Source: Myripristis murdjan (lineage: Eukaryota > Chordata > Actinopteri > Holocentriformes > Holocentridae). From it: a DNA stretch of 64,000 nt. Below the pieces are notes generated by a model, which was not told where the DNA came from, searched no databases, and was given only the letters and a program-made list of their open reading frames with translations. Every line of letters begins with the position of its first letter. Position 1 is the stretch's first letter. Positions 1 through 10,087 of this stretch are shown here, piece by piece. The translations under genes were made by a program, and so were the position numbers. The stretch lies in NCBI RefSeq assembly GCF_902150065.1, contig NC_043986.1:25467390-25531389 (forward strand). The letters are read 5' to 3'.

Positions 1-2669
1 CCAATCTCGAGTAAGGCTCTTGGATCAGTGTGTGTGCTATCTCATTTGTTTCATACATTTCAATGCCACTGTCACATGTTGGGTGTTCAGGATCCAATTG
101 ACTGAGGCACTCCTTCATTAACATGGACACTTCTTTGCCTCTTCTGTAACTGCTCCTGGCCATATCCAGCCCTGTTTGGCTCCCCCTCTGGAGAGGCAGC
201 TTTGACCAGCAGGCTTGTTCTGTCTGTTCAAACACTTGCTCCTTTTCTATTTCATTGTCTACAGTTTTTGTGATTCTCTGCAAAAAAGATAAGACACAGT
301 ATCATGTATGTACTTTTACAAAAAATAAAAATAAAATTAAAATAAAAAAAAACTCCTAACTGTAGGTTTTACAATACAGCTAGTCAATACAGTTTTACTT
401 TCTATGTCAATTTCATGTGCTAATAACCACAGAATTGGTTTTGCTACAGAAACTTAAACTTTTACTTTGTACTTCTCATATGACACACATTTTATATAAA
501 GCAATTTTACCTGTGTTTTGATATCCTCCACCGCAGTTCTTTTGTCACTGCTGCTCCTCTTTGGAAAGTGTGGCAGAGGTTTCAGTCTTCTTGGAGGCAA
601 ACGCCTTGTCGGGGATGGATCTGGCACAAATACCACATGTACCAGGCTGACTTAATATCTGACACCGTTCATTCAAGAGCAGATGTGCAGTAACCTGATT
701 CAGACTGAAAACAATGTGAAGTAACCTCACCTTGCAGTGTGACATGGCTTCCATAGGACAGTGGAGCCACTTGATCACAGGAATGAGCTTTGATTGAAAC
801 AAAAGCCAGAAAGAACTGATGACTGACTTGTGACCTTTCAAAACATAACACTGATAAGAGAATACAAACAGTTCAACATAATTCAATCTAAACGCAGGTT
901 AAGTCTCTTACACGGATCCGTGGATCTCTCATACTGCAGGTTTTTCGGTGTCTTGTCGGCCTTCCACTGGATGGCAAGTTTTTGCTCCATCATGGCCTTT
1001 TTCTGTTCAAGAATGCAAAGCAGAGATTCAACCAAAGTTGCTCTTTTAACAGAAGCTTGATAGATAGATAGATAGATGGATAAATAGACAGACAGATATA
1101 AACTACACTGCAAAAAGTCAAAATCTTACCAAGATTATTTGTCTTATTTCAAGTAAAAATTTCTTATTTCTAGTCAAAATATCTCATTACACTTTAAATA
1201 AGACATGATCAGCTCAGAAATTACTAGTCAATTTTCACTTGTTTCAACTTGTTTCAAGTAGATTTTCACTTGAAACAAGTGAAAATTGTCTAAAGACAAG
1301 TTATTTCTGAGCTGATCATGTCTTATTTTAAGTGTAATGAGATATTTTGACAAGACATAAGACATTTTTACTTGAAATAAGGCAAATAATCTTGGTAAGA
1401 TTTTGACTTTTTGCAGTGTACTGTGTGCTGTCAAGCTTGGTAAGTGAAGAAGATGAATTTCACCTTGTTATCACGCTTTTGCTTGGCTTCCTTCAGGTAT
1501 CTGGCCTTGTTGACATCTGCCTTCATTTCCTTTTCAATGATCATCAGCTGGGATCGTGCCTTTGACATCCAGCTGTTTTTATACTATGGACAAATCAGAA
1601 CATGGTGCCTTTCATAATGTATGTATGTATGTATGTCACTGATTCTTGGGAATTTGGATAAAACAGGTTTTAATTTTGAGAAAAAAAAGTGAGTTAAATT
1701 ACAAAATCTGAAGGTATATCATTATAGGCCAAGGTCTTGGCTGTTCAGCAATGTACCGGTGCAACCTCCTCATTTTGCATTTTTTTCATAAAATAGGTGT
1801 TTTTCCAGTTATTAGGCTACTTTGTTTTTGTCAACACCGTCACTGTAATGCTTTTTTTAATTTGAAAAACATATTTTTGTATTAAAAGAGACTAATACTT
1901 TAATAATTCAACAGCACCAAAGATACATATTGTAAGCATATTCATTTAAAACAAATATAACTGCCTCTGACGGTGGTGACACTAATCTGACGGTGGTGAC
2001 AGTTGCCTCATTAAAACATACATTTCCAAAATTTATACCACTCAAGTCAATGGCTTCTTGCTTAACAACCTTATTTAACTATTTGGTACAAAAAATAACA
2101 ATCCTGAGCGCTGTTATAAGCATTTTTCAGACTTCAGTCATCACCGTCAGACAGAAAACCTGACGGTGGTGACGTTTGACGGTGGTGACAAAAACCTACT
2201 CTTTCACATAATAAGGATAATAATACATCAGACCTCTTCTTAAAAAGTATACATTTATTCCATAATCTAATCTAATATTTTTTATACAAAAGTGACGGTG
2301 TTGACATGTTATGGTTGTGACAGTAGCAGTGTCCATTTTTCTTAGTGGGACATGATTTATCCAAATTCCCAAGAATCAGTGATGTATGAGAGCAACATTA
2401 TGACTTATTTTAATCAGAATAGTTGTGTGTACTACACAGTGTCTGGACCGCCTCCTACCAGTTGCTTATACAGAATGGTCTCTCTCTTTGTGCAGCATCC
2501 AGCCTCCAGTGCCTTTTTTATTCGGATGCCCCTAGGATTTCCAACATTAATGTTTTTATTAAGATTTGCAAAGACTTTAAATGCATTTAAGACCTTAAAC
2601 AAGGATCATTATATAACTTTTTAATGAAAAGAAACACCTTTGGATATTACTACTACTACAGCAGTTTTT

Positions 2670-2701
<32 letters not shown>

Positions 2702-4429
2702 GGTTACCAGGGGGCGTTGCTCAGCTGCAGAAGGCTTTGGTTTTGAGTATCCATCCTCAGTAAATACTCCCTCATCTCACCAAGTGTGACATACGGTGGA
2801 ATATAGCCATTCTCTTGCAGTTTCAAAAGCATCTGCATCTTTTCCCTCTAAAAATGAAATAATGAACAGCTTGATTGTACGTGCGTACGGATACATGGCG
2901 TATTAATCATTTGCTGCTGGTAATAAAAGGGGTTAATATACCATCTTTTTTGAGTAGGTCTTGTCAAGATCCCCTTTAACAGTCTCCAAATATTGGCTGT
3001 ATTCCCTGTATTCTGTTAAAGACCACACAACCTTTGGGGGAAATGCAGGCAGGCATATTTTCACATTAATATTTGTTTTTTTCTACTATCAGACTTTATA
3101 CTTTCCACGTAGTATGGGCACTCATAGTCACCCACTCTGTCATCTTCAGTGATGAAGTTCTCCCTAATCAGCCTTTCATGCATCCTCCTCTGATGGTAGT
3201 ACCTATTGAGGCAGGGATCATGCAGGCTGTTGTAGCTCCGGATCATAGTGCGGCAATTTGGGTCGCTGAGGCTGAAATCGGCTGAGGCCACGTACAGCTG
3301 GGACAATGCAGATTGGTTACTGACAGTTAGAGCTCAGTGGGTGGCACTGTGCATATCTCCACCACAGAGTGAACACATTATGTCCCCAGTGTCGATTTTT
3401 AAGGAGGTAAGAAAAACAGCTTTATTTTCACATCGTCTATCATGAATTTTCAGTTTATCCAGCTCGTTTTGAAAGGATTTTTAAAAGGTCAAGGGGTTTT
3501 ACAGCTTTCTCAACCCCATACAGAAACATCTAATCCTTCAATTAGAGTTAATGCGCAAAATTCACTAAAGCTGGCGTTGTAAAGTTCTCAGACAACAACG
3601 GTAACATGCTGTACTACACAGTCTGAAGCAAACACAGTGTCTTGCCTAATTTTTTAATTGCAGTAGTGATGACAGAATTCAAATTGGGGTTTTCGTCCTA
3701 GTTTCGGTGCAGGCTGTGGCTCTAAAATATGTTAGGTTGCACTGATGAGGATTAATCGATTAATTGAATTTGTTCCAATCAGAGTGTAGAGAAAAAAGAT
3801 TTAAAATGAGTAAATCCTGATTCTGGTGCACAATTAAAAACTAAACCTGGTTTAGTAAATCCAAATTTTGTGATTTGAACCAAAATTAAATCCAGTTATC
3901 AAAGGTGTTCGTGCTTGCTCACTTGCCTGCTAGCTAGCTAAAAAGTAGAACAAATTGAATTTTCCACTCATGTTTTTGCTGCTCACTGTCATGTCCTGTG
4001 ACTACACTGTGTGTATCCCTTTATCCATCTAACATTACTGACTACCTTTTGGCCCAGTCGCGGCCTGGTCAGCACGTCAGGGCCGCCCGGGTTCATGTCA
4101 GGGAGCCTGGGCCATGCTGTTGGTGTGTTTTCCTCAGGTGGTGGTCTGGGCCCAGGCTGCCCATGTGGAGCATCAAACCACTCAGGCTGTACACACTGGG
4201 AGGCCCTCCTCCTCTTCTTCTTCCTCTTTGCCTTCTGCAAGAACACAACAGCAAACTGACCCCAAACCGCTATGCTAACCCCGTGTAGCCACTGGCGGGT
4301 TTTAGGACAACCTTGAGTTTGAGCTTCCTAAAAGCAACCAAAACTATCGTGATTTACAGAGCTGTGTGTGAGACAGCGACATGAAGAGGAAAGCAGCACC
4401 TTTTTCCGTGTAGACACACCCTCGTCCAT
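1..4429 (-). CDS. FSIP2-like protein (5' part of gene, open at left edge)
   Basis: The gene runs leftward. Exons read from the sequence (minus): 4429-4400 (ATG at 4429-4427), 4234-4046, 3297-3136, 3031-2942, 2847-2708, 1572-1464, about 1050-912, 787-731, 620-511 and 277 to beyond base 1. Junctions close in phase except at the start of the exon near 1050-912, whose acceptor I could not fix. The protein starts with a Lys/Arg-rich stretch (KAKRKKKRRR). It then has a block containing SDPNCR, YNSLHDPCLNRYY and a Tyr-rich EYREYSQYLE segment, followed by charged, probably coiled-coil sequence (EQKKAMMEQKLAIQWK). This block resembles, from memory, the N-terminus of fibrous sheath interacting protein 2, a sperm-flagellum protein that binds AKAP4. 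Human FSIP2 is very large; whether this locus encodes a full-size or a short paralogue cannot be told here. Family assignment is likely, exact orthology is not established. Confidence 0.68.
1059..1099. repeat. (GATA)n-like microsatellite
   Basis: An imperfect GATA/GACA tetranucleotide run directly beside the exon of the FSIP2-like gene that ends at 912. It lies on the intron side, next to the MITE that starts at 1106. Confidence 0.85.
1106..1418. mobile_element. Palindromic MITE flanked by TA (Tc1/mariner type)
   Basis: A 313-bp element begins CACTGCAAAAAGTC and ends in the exact reverse complement GACTTTTTGCAGTG. The two arms pair over most of their length: the left arm around 1106-1165 matches the right arm around 1360-1418. 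TA is present on both sides (1104-1105 and 1419-1420), as expected of a Tc1/mariner target duplication. A second inverted repeat built on CACTTGTTTCAA sits in the middle. There is no coding capacity, so it is a non-autonomous hairpin-like MITE inside an intron of the FSIP2-like gene. Confidence 0.8.
1637..2381. mobile_element. 745-bp non-autonomous DNA element with 26-bp TIRs and internal GACGGTGGTGAC repeats
   Basis: Perfect 26-bp terminal inverted repeats lie at 1637-1662 and 2356-2381; the outer bases are CACTGATTCTTGGG. Flanks are atgtatgt and atgtatga, a near 8-bp duplication, but the left flank is itself an ATGT microsatellite, so the target site is ambiguous. The inside holds four exact copies of GACGGTGGTGAC (1969-1980, 1989-2000, 2162-2173, 2178-2189), a related reverse copy near 2137-2150, and a subterminal inverted pair (1830-1843 against 2292-2305). 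There is no open reading frame of note. It looks like a MITE with transposase-binding-type motifs. The superfamily is not certain (hAT if the 8-bp duplication is real). Confidence 0.7.
2661..2701. repeat. (TTTTG)n microsatellite
   Basis: A poly-T run followed by about five TTTTG units, lying immediately downstream (on the minus strand) of the donor of the FSIP2-like exon 2847-2708. Confidence 0.85.
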
Positions 4430-4476
4430 CGCTCAGGACTGCAAAATGATGCGCGGCGAGTCAGGTTTGGGAGCTG

Positions 4477-4489
4477 GTTGCTAGGCAAC
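4477..4489 (-). promoter_or_regulatory. RFX X-box upstream of FSIP2-like gene
   Basis: GTTGCTAGGCAAC is a near-perfect palindrome of the form GTTGC-N3-GCAAC, the classic X-box bound by RFX factors. It lies about 48 bp upstream of the FSIP2-like ATG on the minus strand. RFX2/RFX3 sites in this position are typical of ciliary and sperm-flagellar genes, which agrees with the FSIP2-like assignment. Binding itself is inferred. Confidence 0.65.
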
Positions 4490-4689
4490 AGCAACCCGGA
4501 GCAGCCGGCCGTCTGTCTTCTCCCTTCATGAGAGACAAAGGAGAACTACTGAGCATTACTACACATATAACAATGATGATACCACTACTAATAGAAATAA
4601 TAATTTCATAACTACGAAAATGTTAAATCGGTAGTTGGAAAGTTGTCTCTAATCGTATCATTTAATTGTAGAACTGTGTTTTGTTCATT

Positions 4690-4955
4690 AGCCCGTCTTT
4701 TTCTTTCAACATCCTTCTGTTTTTCTCTGTAATGTGTTGTACATCTTTTATTTTCCTCTTTTTACCATCTTTTGATTTTACCTTTTTTTTTTTTTTTTAA
4801 TCTTTTTTGTATCACTTTTGTTTGGCCTCTCTGTGCAGCTTTCTGTTGTTATTTTGCTTTCTGATTATTCTGCTTTGCTGTCTGTCAAAGCACATTGTAA
4901 ACTCTGTTTTTAAAGATGCTATATAAATAAATCTTATTATGAAATTATTTAAAAA
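4690..4955 (+). mobile_element. LINE 3' tail (L2-like), truncated
   Basis: A T-rich stretch ends in a CAAAGCACATTGTAAACTC motif, then GCTATATAAATAAA and an A-rich tail. This GCACTTTGTAA...GTGCTATATAAATAAA ending is characteristic of fish L2-type LINE (or derived SINE) 3' ends. No reverse-transcriptase coding sequence is present, so only a short 5'-truncated tail remains, between the divergent FSIP2-like and sarnp promoters. Confidence 0.5.
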
Positions 4956-5222
4956 AAAAAAGATATGTGATATGATATGTTTTTACTACTCATATGCGTT
5001 TATGAATTGTGTGTAACTCATTGGAAACAATATTGCAGTAGGCGGTAAATGGCAATGATGGTGTTAATATTAAGATAATATTAACAGCACGTTTGAAATT
5101 GTCCCACGATTATGAGTCATAATCCATGTTTTGCAGTGGATTACGGCAGTTTGCCCGTCAGACCAGTGGGCGGCGCTGTGGGGAGGAGAGCTACAGCGCG
5201 AGCTTACAGAAGTAGAGGAGCT

Positions 5223-5267
5223 CCATCTTGATTGGAGGAAGTAATTCCAACAACAAAGAAAGATGGC
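5223..5267 (+). promoter_or_regulatory. sarnp core promoter / start region with two YY1-type motifs
   Basis: CCATCTTG (5223-5230) and AAGATGGC (5260-5267, overlapping the ATG) match the YY1 consensus in both orientations, in the downstream-of-start position usual for TATA-less housekeeping genes. Sequence from about 5150 is GC-richer than its surroundings. Factor binding is inferred. Confidence 0.4.
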
Positions 5268-8200
5268 TGAAGTAATAGAGCTCCAGAAGCTGAAGGTTGG
5301 TAATAATATACGTGTTTATTTAAATACTGGTATTGGGTCAGGTTAAAGGTGAAGAATGTGTTGTATTTTTTGCCACTCGCTGTATGAGACTGGTAGAAGT
5401 GGGCAGTGCAGCCGGCGAGCGATGGATTTACGAGGCTAACTTGTCAGACCGGCGTGTGTTCACGTTGTTCATTTAGCTAGCGCTGCTGAGCTAGCTAAAG
5501 ACTGGTGGCCGAGTTGAACTGTGGACGGAGAGTTACTGAGAAACTGTGAAGGAGTTACGTTTGTGGTCTTAGCAGACACAGTGATACATTTAATAAACAT
5601 GGTCTGTTTTGCTCCTTTGGTTACACACGGATAAAGCATTCCGCAAAATCTCGCCCGGTGAGTTGGTCCAGCAGCTCCTTTAGACTGCGTTATCTGTCTC
5701 CTAGAATGCTTAGCTGCATTATAAGATAACATAGTGCATAGTGTCAGTGACAGCGGGGGTGGGAACTCACTAGAAGATGGTTAAATGCTTGTAGTTGTTT
5801 TAAATGTGTTGTGCCCCCGTCCTGCTCAGGAGCCTAACCACCTCTCTCCTGTTGTAGCTCGCTGAGTTGAGGCAGGAATGCGAGGCCAGAGGTCTGGAGA
5901 CCAAAGGAAACAAGGGCGAGCTCATCGCCCGGCTGCAGGCTTACCTGGATGAGCATGGTGAGGCTGAATTCCTCCACAAAGCAGCTAAAATGACCCCTTC
6001 CCCCCAATTATATCTGCATCACCATGCACCAGAAATCCAGGTGTATATGCACCAGGGCTGGGACCATATGCATATCACCTGATTTGATACTATCATGATA
6101 CATAGGTGCGGATTCCACATGTATTGTGAGTCCACAAGTGTTGCCTAGACTGTTTAGGCCCCAGTCTGCACAAATACACCATTTTACAATAAGTCAAAAT
6201 AATACATTTGTACTGCATGCAAAAAATTGCATTATTTGTGCTCCAAACTGCATGGGATTATCATAAGATGTGCATGTCTGCCAAGAGCAGACCTGTGGGT
6301 GCCCAGAGAACCCATTTATTAGGATATCTTGAGGTCAGAAGTCAAGTAACCCCTTTGAAAATGACAAATGAAAGTTTTGTCTCACCAAAAGTTAGCCAAA
6401 CTTTGGAGCAATATTTAAAAAATAAATAAGTAAATAAACTAAATCGATGATAGCCAGTTTAGTTAGAAGTATGTTTGTCAAAAACATAGTGAATTTGTTT
6501 AATGTCAGTTTTAAATGATATAGATGCTGCAAGCGGTTGTGACTGCACAGCTCTGCATTTCAAAGAAAGGAAAATCTAATACTGGATGGAGATACTTTTT
6601 AAAATAAGAAGTCCAGATTGGAGAAGCATCTTAACCGTGGCTGTAAGGTGGGGCCGGTGTGTCCTGGTCTTTCCCAGGCTTATTGCACTCCATCCTGATG
6701 AAAGCCATAATTGTTCTGTCCTTGTCTTTCTCACTTTCTCTTTCATGATCAAAATGACAGAGGAAGATCCGGATGTGAACATAGATGATGTTTTGGCAGA
6801 GGATGCAGAGGTAACATGAATTAAGATTAATCTGAACAAGTCTAAAACTGATGAGATGAAGTTTTCACTGCATGTGTGCCCTCAGTTTTGCAGAATACTG
6901 GTTAATATTTCAGTTTTTGACTGTAGGAAGTTGAGGGGGCCCCCATGAAGACCATCAAGGATCCTCCATCTGCTGAGTGTGAGCCGTGAGTTTCTGATCA
7001 TTTCCTCTACCCAAATGTCTCATTTCTTTTTTTTTTTTTTTTTTTTTTTTATAAAATAAAAAATTACCTTTTTTAAACAAAGCTTGTATTAGTTACCTCG
7101 CTAAAAAGTCTCGTTTTTGTCTGTGGTGTTTTGTGTCCCAGAGCTGCTGCAAAGAAAGTGGTGAAGATATCCCCTCCATCATCTGCCAGCGAAGTATGTC
7201 TAATTTATTTGCTTGCAGTAGCAGTAACCTTTAATTACCAAGTAGAAGTGAAAACCAGTGTAATGTTATAGGAAGTGTGCGCTCTTCTCCCCACAAAGAC
7301 ATTTAAAACTAATGAGTGAAACTACTCTGGTAAGATCAGCCTCATGTCTAAGCATGTGGAGGGATGTAAACCCCTCATAAATTAGGCGAGACAAGTTTCA
7401 GGAATGTTCATTGATCTCCACAAACATATGACACCCAAGAGCACATACTTGAAATATAAGAAATCTACCTTTGAATGGTTTATCAGTGGAACCATGGAAC
7501 TCTACGCCTATGTTTCTGCACCTACTGATTTATAAACTTCTGTCATCAGAAACTACAGAAGAGAGCTGAGCGTTTCAATTTGCCTGCATCAGCTGAAAGC
7601 AAGAAGGCCATGCGCGCTGCAAGGTCAGATTCTCACCAATACGTGGAAGCACAGTCCCTGTCTCAGTGTTTAGTGCTCAAATCTGAATGTGCATATCTGT
7701 GTTGAAACAAATATGCTTTCCCCCTCTCCAGGTTTGGCTTACCCACTGCTTCAAGTCCCTCTCCAGGTGAATCAATTGTGTCTTTACCTAACTTATTTCA
7801 ATCTATGCCCTTTATTTCTTAGCCATTTTATTTGCACCCAATATTTCAAGATATTTAGATAGTTAAGTGTGTTTAGATAGTAAGTGTGGATTGAGTGTGA
7901 TGTTGAACTGACATGTTGATCGTAATGATTTTTCTTTTCCCTATGCCTGTTGCTCACCCATCTTTACCTCCCTCACAGGCCTTGTTGCAAACAGCAAAGC
8001 TTCAGTAAGTGTTACATCATTTCTATCTCTGTTATTTAGCTGCTTCTTTTTCTTATTCCACTCATTTTGTAAATAGTCAGTGTACTGAGGTGTTGTCTCT
8101 CTGTGTCAAAACAAACGAAGGTGGATATCGACCAGTTGAAGAAGCGAGCTGAAAGATTCGGCATGAACGTTTCATCCATTTCGCTAAAGGTGAGAAAAAT

Positions 8201-8935
8201 AAGTCACTCAAATGTGATTGATCCCTCAAGATATTGTTCTTATTATTGTTATTATTCTTGTACATGCTTAAAATATCTTGGGTGGACATTTGGACATGGA
8301 CGTTTGTTTTTTTTTTTTTTTTTGGCTACTGAATTCACTTCATTAGGACTGCTGTGTTTTCCAGGTCGAAGAGGATGAAAAGCTGAAGAAAAGGAAGGAG
8401 AGGTTTGGAATCCTAACAAGTTCCGCTTCAGCCGGTTCAGGCGATATCGAGGTAGGTTTTTTTTGTTTTTTTTTCCCAGATTGTGATATTTTTCAATGTT
8501 GTTCTGCAGTCTGATTAATTCAGAATATTAGTTGGGTATATTTTATTAACAGACAAGTGGTTCTTAAACCTGTTGTCACGTTCCACCTGTCCTGCAAGTT
8601 TTTGTTGCTGCACCACTCCTGCACTTCTGATCTGGTTAAGAGCTTCTGATTGGTTGAAGCAAATGTGCCTGAACAGGGTGTGTATTAGAGTGTGTGCAAG
8701 AGCAGAGCTGGAACAAAAACCTGCTGGATGGGTGGCCGTTGATTGGGTTGAGAACCACCAGAGACAATGCATGGGTTTAGTGAATATATAGCACAAGACT
8801 GACACAATGTATTATCTATGTTTAACAATGTGCATGGTCATTTACAAGTAAAATAAATAAATGTATTTTCTCTTTTTATATTTTTGTCTACAGGCAAAGA
8901 AAATGAAGCGAGCTGAACGATTTGGAAAAGTGTAA
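5263..8935 (+). CDS. sarnp: SAP domain-containing ribonucleoprotein (CIP29/Tho1)
   Basis: Eleven coding exons: 5263-5295, 5858-5957, 6761-6810, 6927-6985, 7142-7193, 7550-7623, 7732-7766, 7979-8004, 8121-8189, 8365-8451 and 8894-8935. All splice in phase to a 208-residue protein (human is about 210). SARNP is a nuclear RNA/DNA-binding protein that works with UAP56 (DDX39B) and the TREX complex in mRNA export. The N-terminal SAP domain (roughly residues 8-42) carries LAELRQECEARGLETKG and LIARLQAYL. An acidic linker follows (EEDPDVNIDDVLAEDAE). The C-terminal half repeats the Tho1/MOS11 RNA-binding signature: KRAERFNLP, ARFGLPT, KKRAERFGMN, KRKERFGIL and KRAERFGKV. The start gives MAEVIELQKLK and matches the family's N-terminus. 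It is divergent from the FSIP2-like gene, with about 0.8 kb between the starts. Confidence 0.95.
6053..6135. repeat. Degenerate GGGCTGG-ATATG interspersed repeat
   Basis: CAGGGCTGGGACCATATGC followed by degenerate ATAT-rich sequence and GGTGCGGATTC resembles a common fish repeat that begins AGGGCTGGGACGATATG. It lies in sarnp intron 2. The right end is unclear. Confidence 0.4.
8554..8761. mobile_element. Short hAT-like MITE
   Basis: About 208 bp in sarnp intron 10 with imperfect inverted ends: AAGTGGTTCTTAAACC at the left and GGTTGAGAACCACC at the right. These resemble the CAGTGGTTCTCAA ends of hAT (Charlie-like) elements. There is no coding capacity. The target duplication is not clear, so the boundaries are approximate. 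Confidence 0.5.
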
Positions 8936-9044
8936 ATAATTAATGTTGGTTTTAATGCTAAGGTTTTTTTTTTTTTTCTAAAACATTTTCATTACTGTAC
9001 ACTGCTTCATTTCTCTGTCCATTTTGTAACATTTTGTGATTTAA

Positions 9045-9050
9045 AATAAA
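9045..9050 (+). terminator. sarnp: sarnp polyadenylation signal
   Basis: AATAAA 110 bases after the sarnp stop, followed by T-rich sequence. This implies a short 3' UTR ending near 9070. Confidence 0.75.
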
Positions 9051-9070
9051 TCGTTTTCAATTTTTTGATA

Positions 9071-10087
9071 TCTGCTTGCCTGGCTTGGTGTTTTAATAAC
9101 GACTGATCTGTATACTATTATAATGTACCCACTTGGAGCAAATCACTGCACGTGAACAGAATCAGAGATGACAAGATTGATCCATTTTATTTGTAACCTG
9201 AGAGAGTAACAAGTCTACTGATAAGTCCCTTATATATCGAAGGTTATATGCTTTCTCTTCATGTTTTCAAGTTGCTCAAACTATTGGTCAAACATGTAAA
9301 ATAGAAAAGGGTCATTCGATAGTGACTAAAGGGTAGCACAAAAAGGATTTGGGTTTGGCTTGAGAGCAGGAACTCGCTACATGTGCAACTTGAGATTTTA
9401 TAAAGGCTGTTGGAACATCATGAGGGCAGTACTGCCTGACAAAACATGACACCACCTGCTACAAAGGTCAGATTCATAATTGGTGTTGGTGCATAATTTG
9501 CATTCCTGGTGAAGAGGGTCTGAGTCTAATGTGGATTTCTGGTGTGTTTTTTCCTTAATTAAATTCAACTCAAATTCATGATGTATACATGTTATATATA
9601 TTTTTCATGAGAGAAGTTGTTGCAAATATACAAATAAACAACATGTAGGGAAAAGGAAGTAAGAAAGAAACAAAAAATAATAAAATTTAAAAAAAAAAAG
9701 TCTTCAGGGTTTGCTAAGCAATTGGGGTCAACTTTAAATGTCTAAGTAATTACTAGTTTTTGGCCACTGATTTCTGAGTTTTAAATTTTCAGTAGTGGTC
9801 AAATATGTTTTACAACTGGAATCATTAAAATGTAAAAGAATGGTAATTTTTAAGCCATATCACTTCATGGATACAATATTTATCCAAAATAATACTGAAA
9901 TTAGATTCATCTGCTGAAAAATTGGGCTTGTTAACATGTCACATGTCAGTGTGATGTGATTAGTATGGAATCCCTGGTGGTCGGGTGCCCCCTGCTGGTC
10001 ACCATGGGAACGACAGCAACTTTTTCCTCTCGGATGACGCAAGTTCCTGTGACGCACAGAAATTTTAAACTATCGTCCTTCTCAGTA
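9071..10087. other. Intergenic sarnp-ccnt1, includes ccnt1 promoter
   Basis: About 1 kb with no supportable gene. The left part is AT-rich. From about 9970 the sequence becomes GC-richer and leads into the ccnt1 leader; no TATA box is obvious. The short reading frames here show no recognisable protein. Confidence 0.6.
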
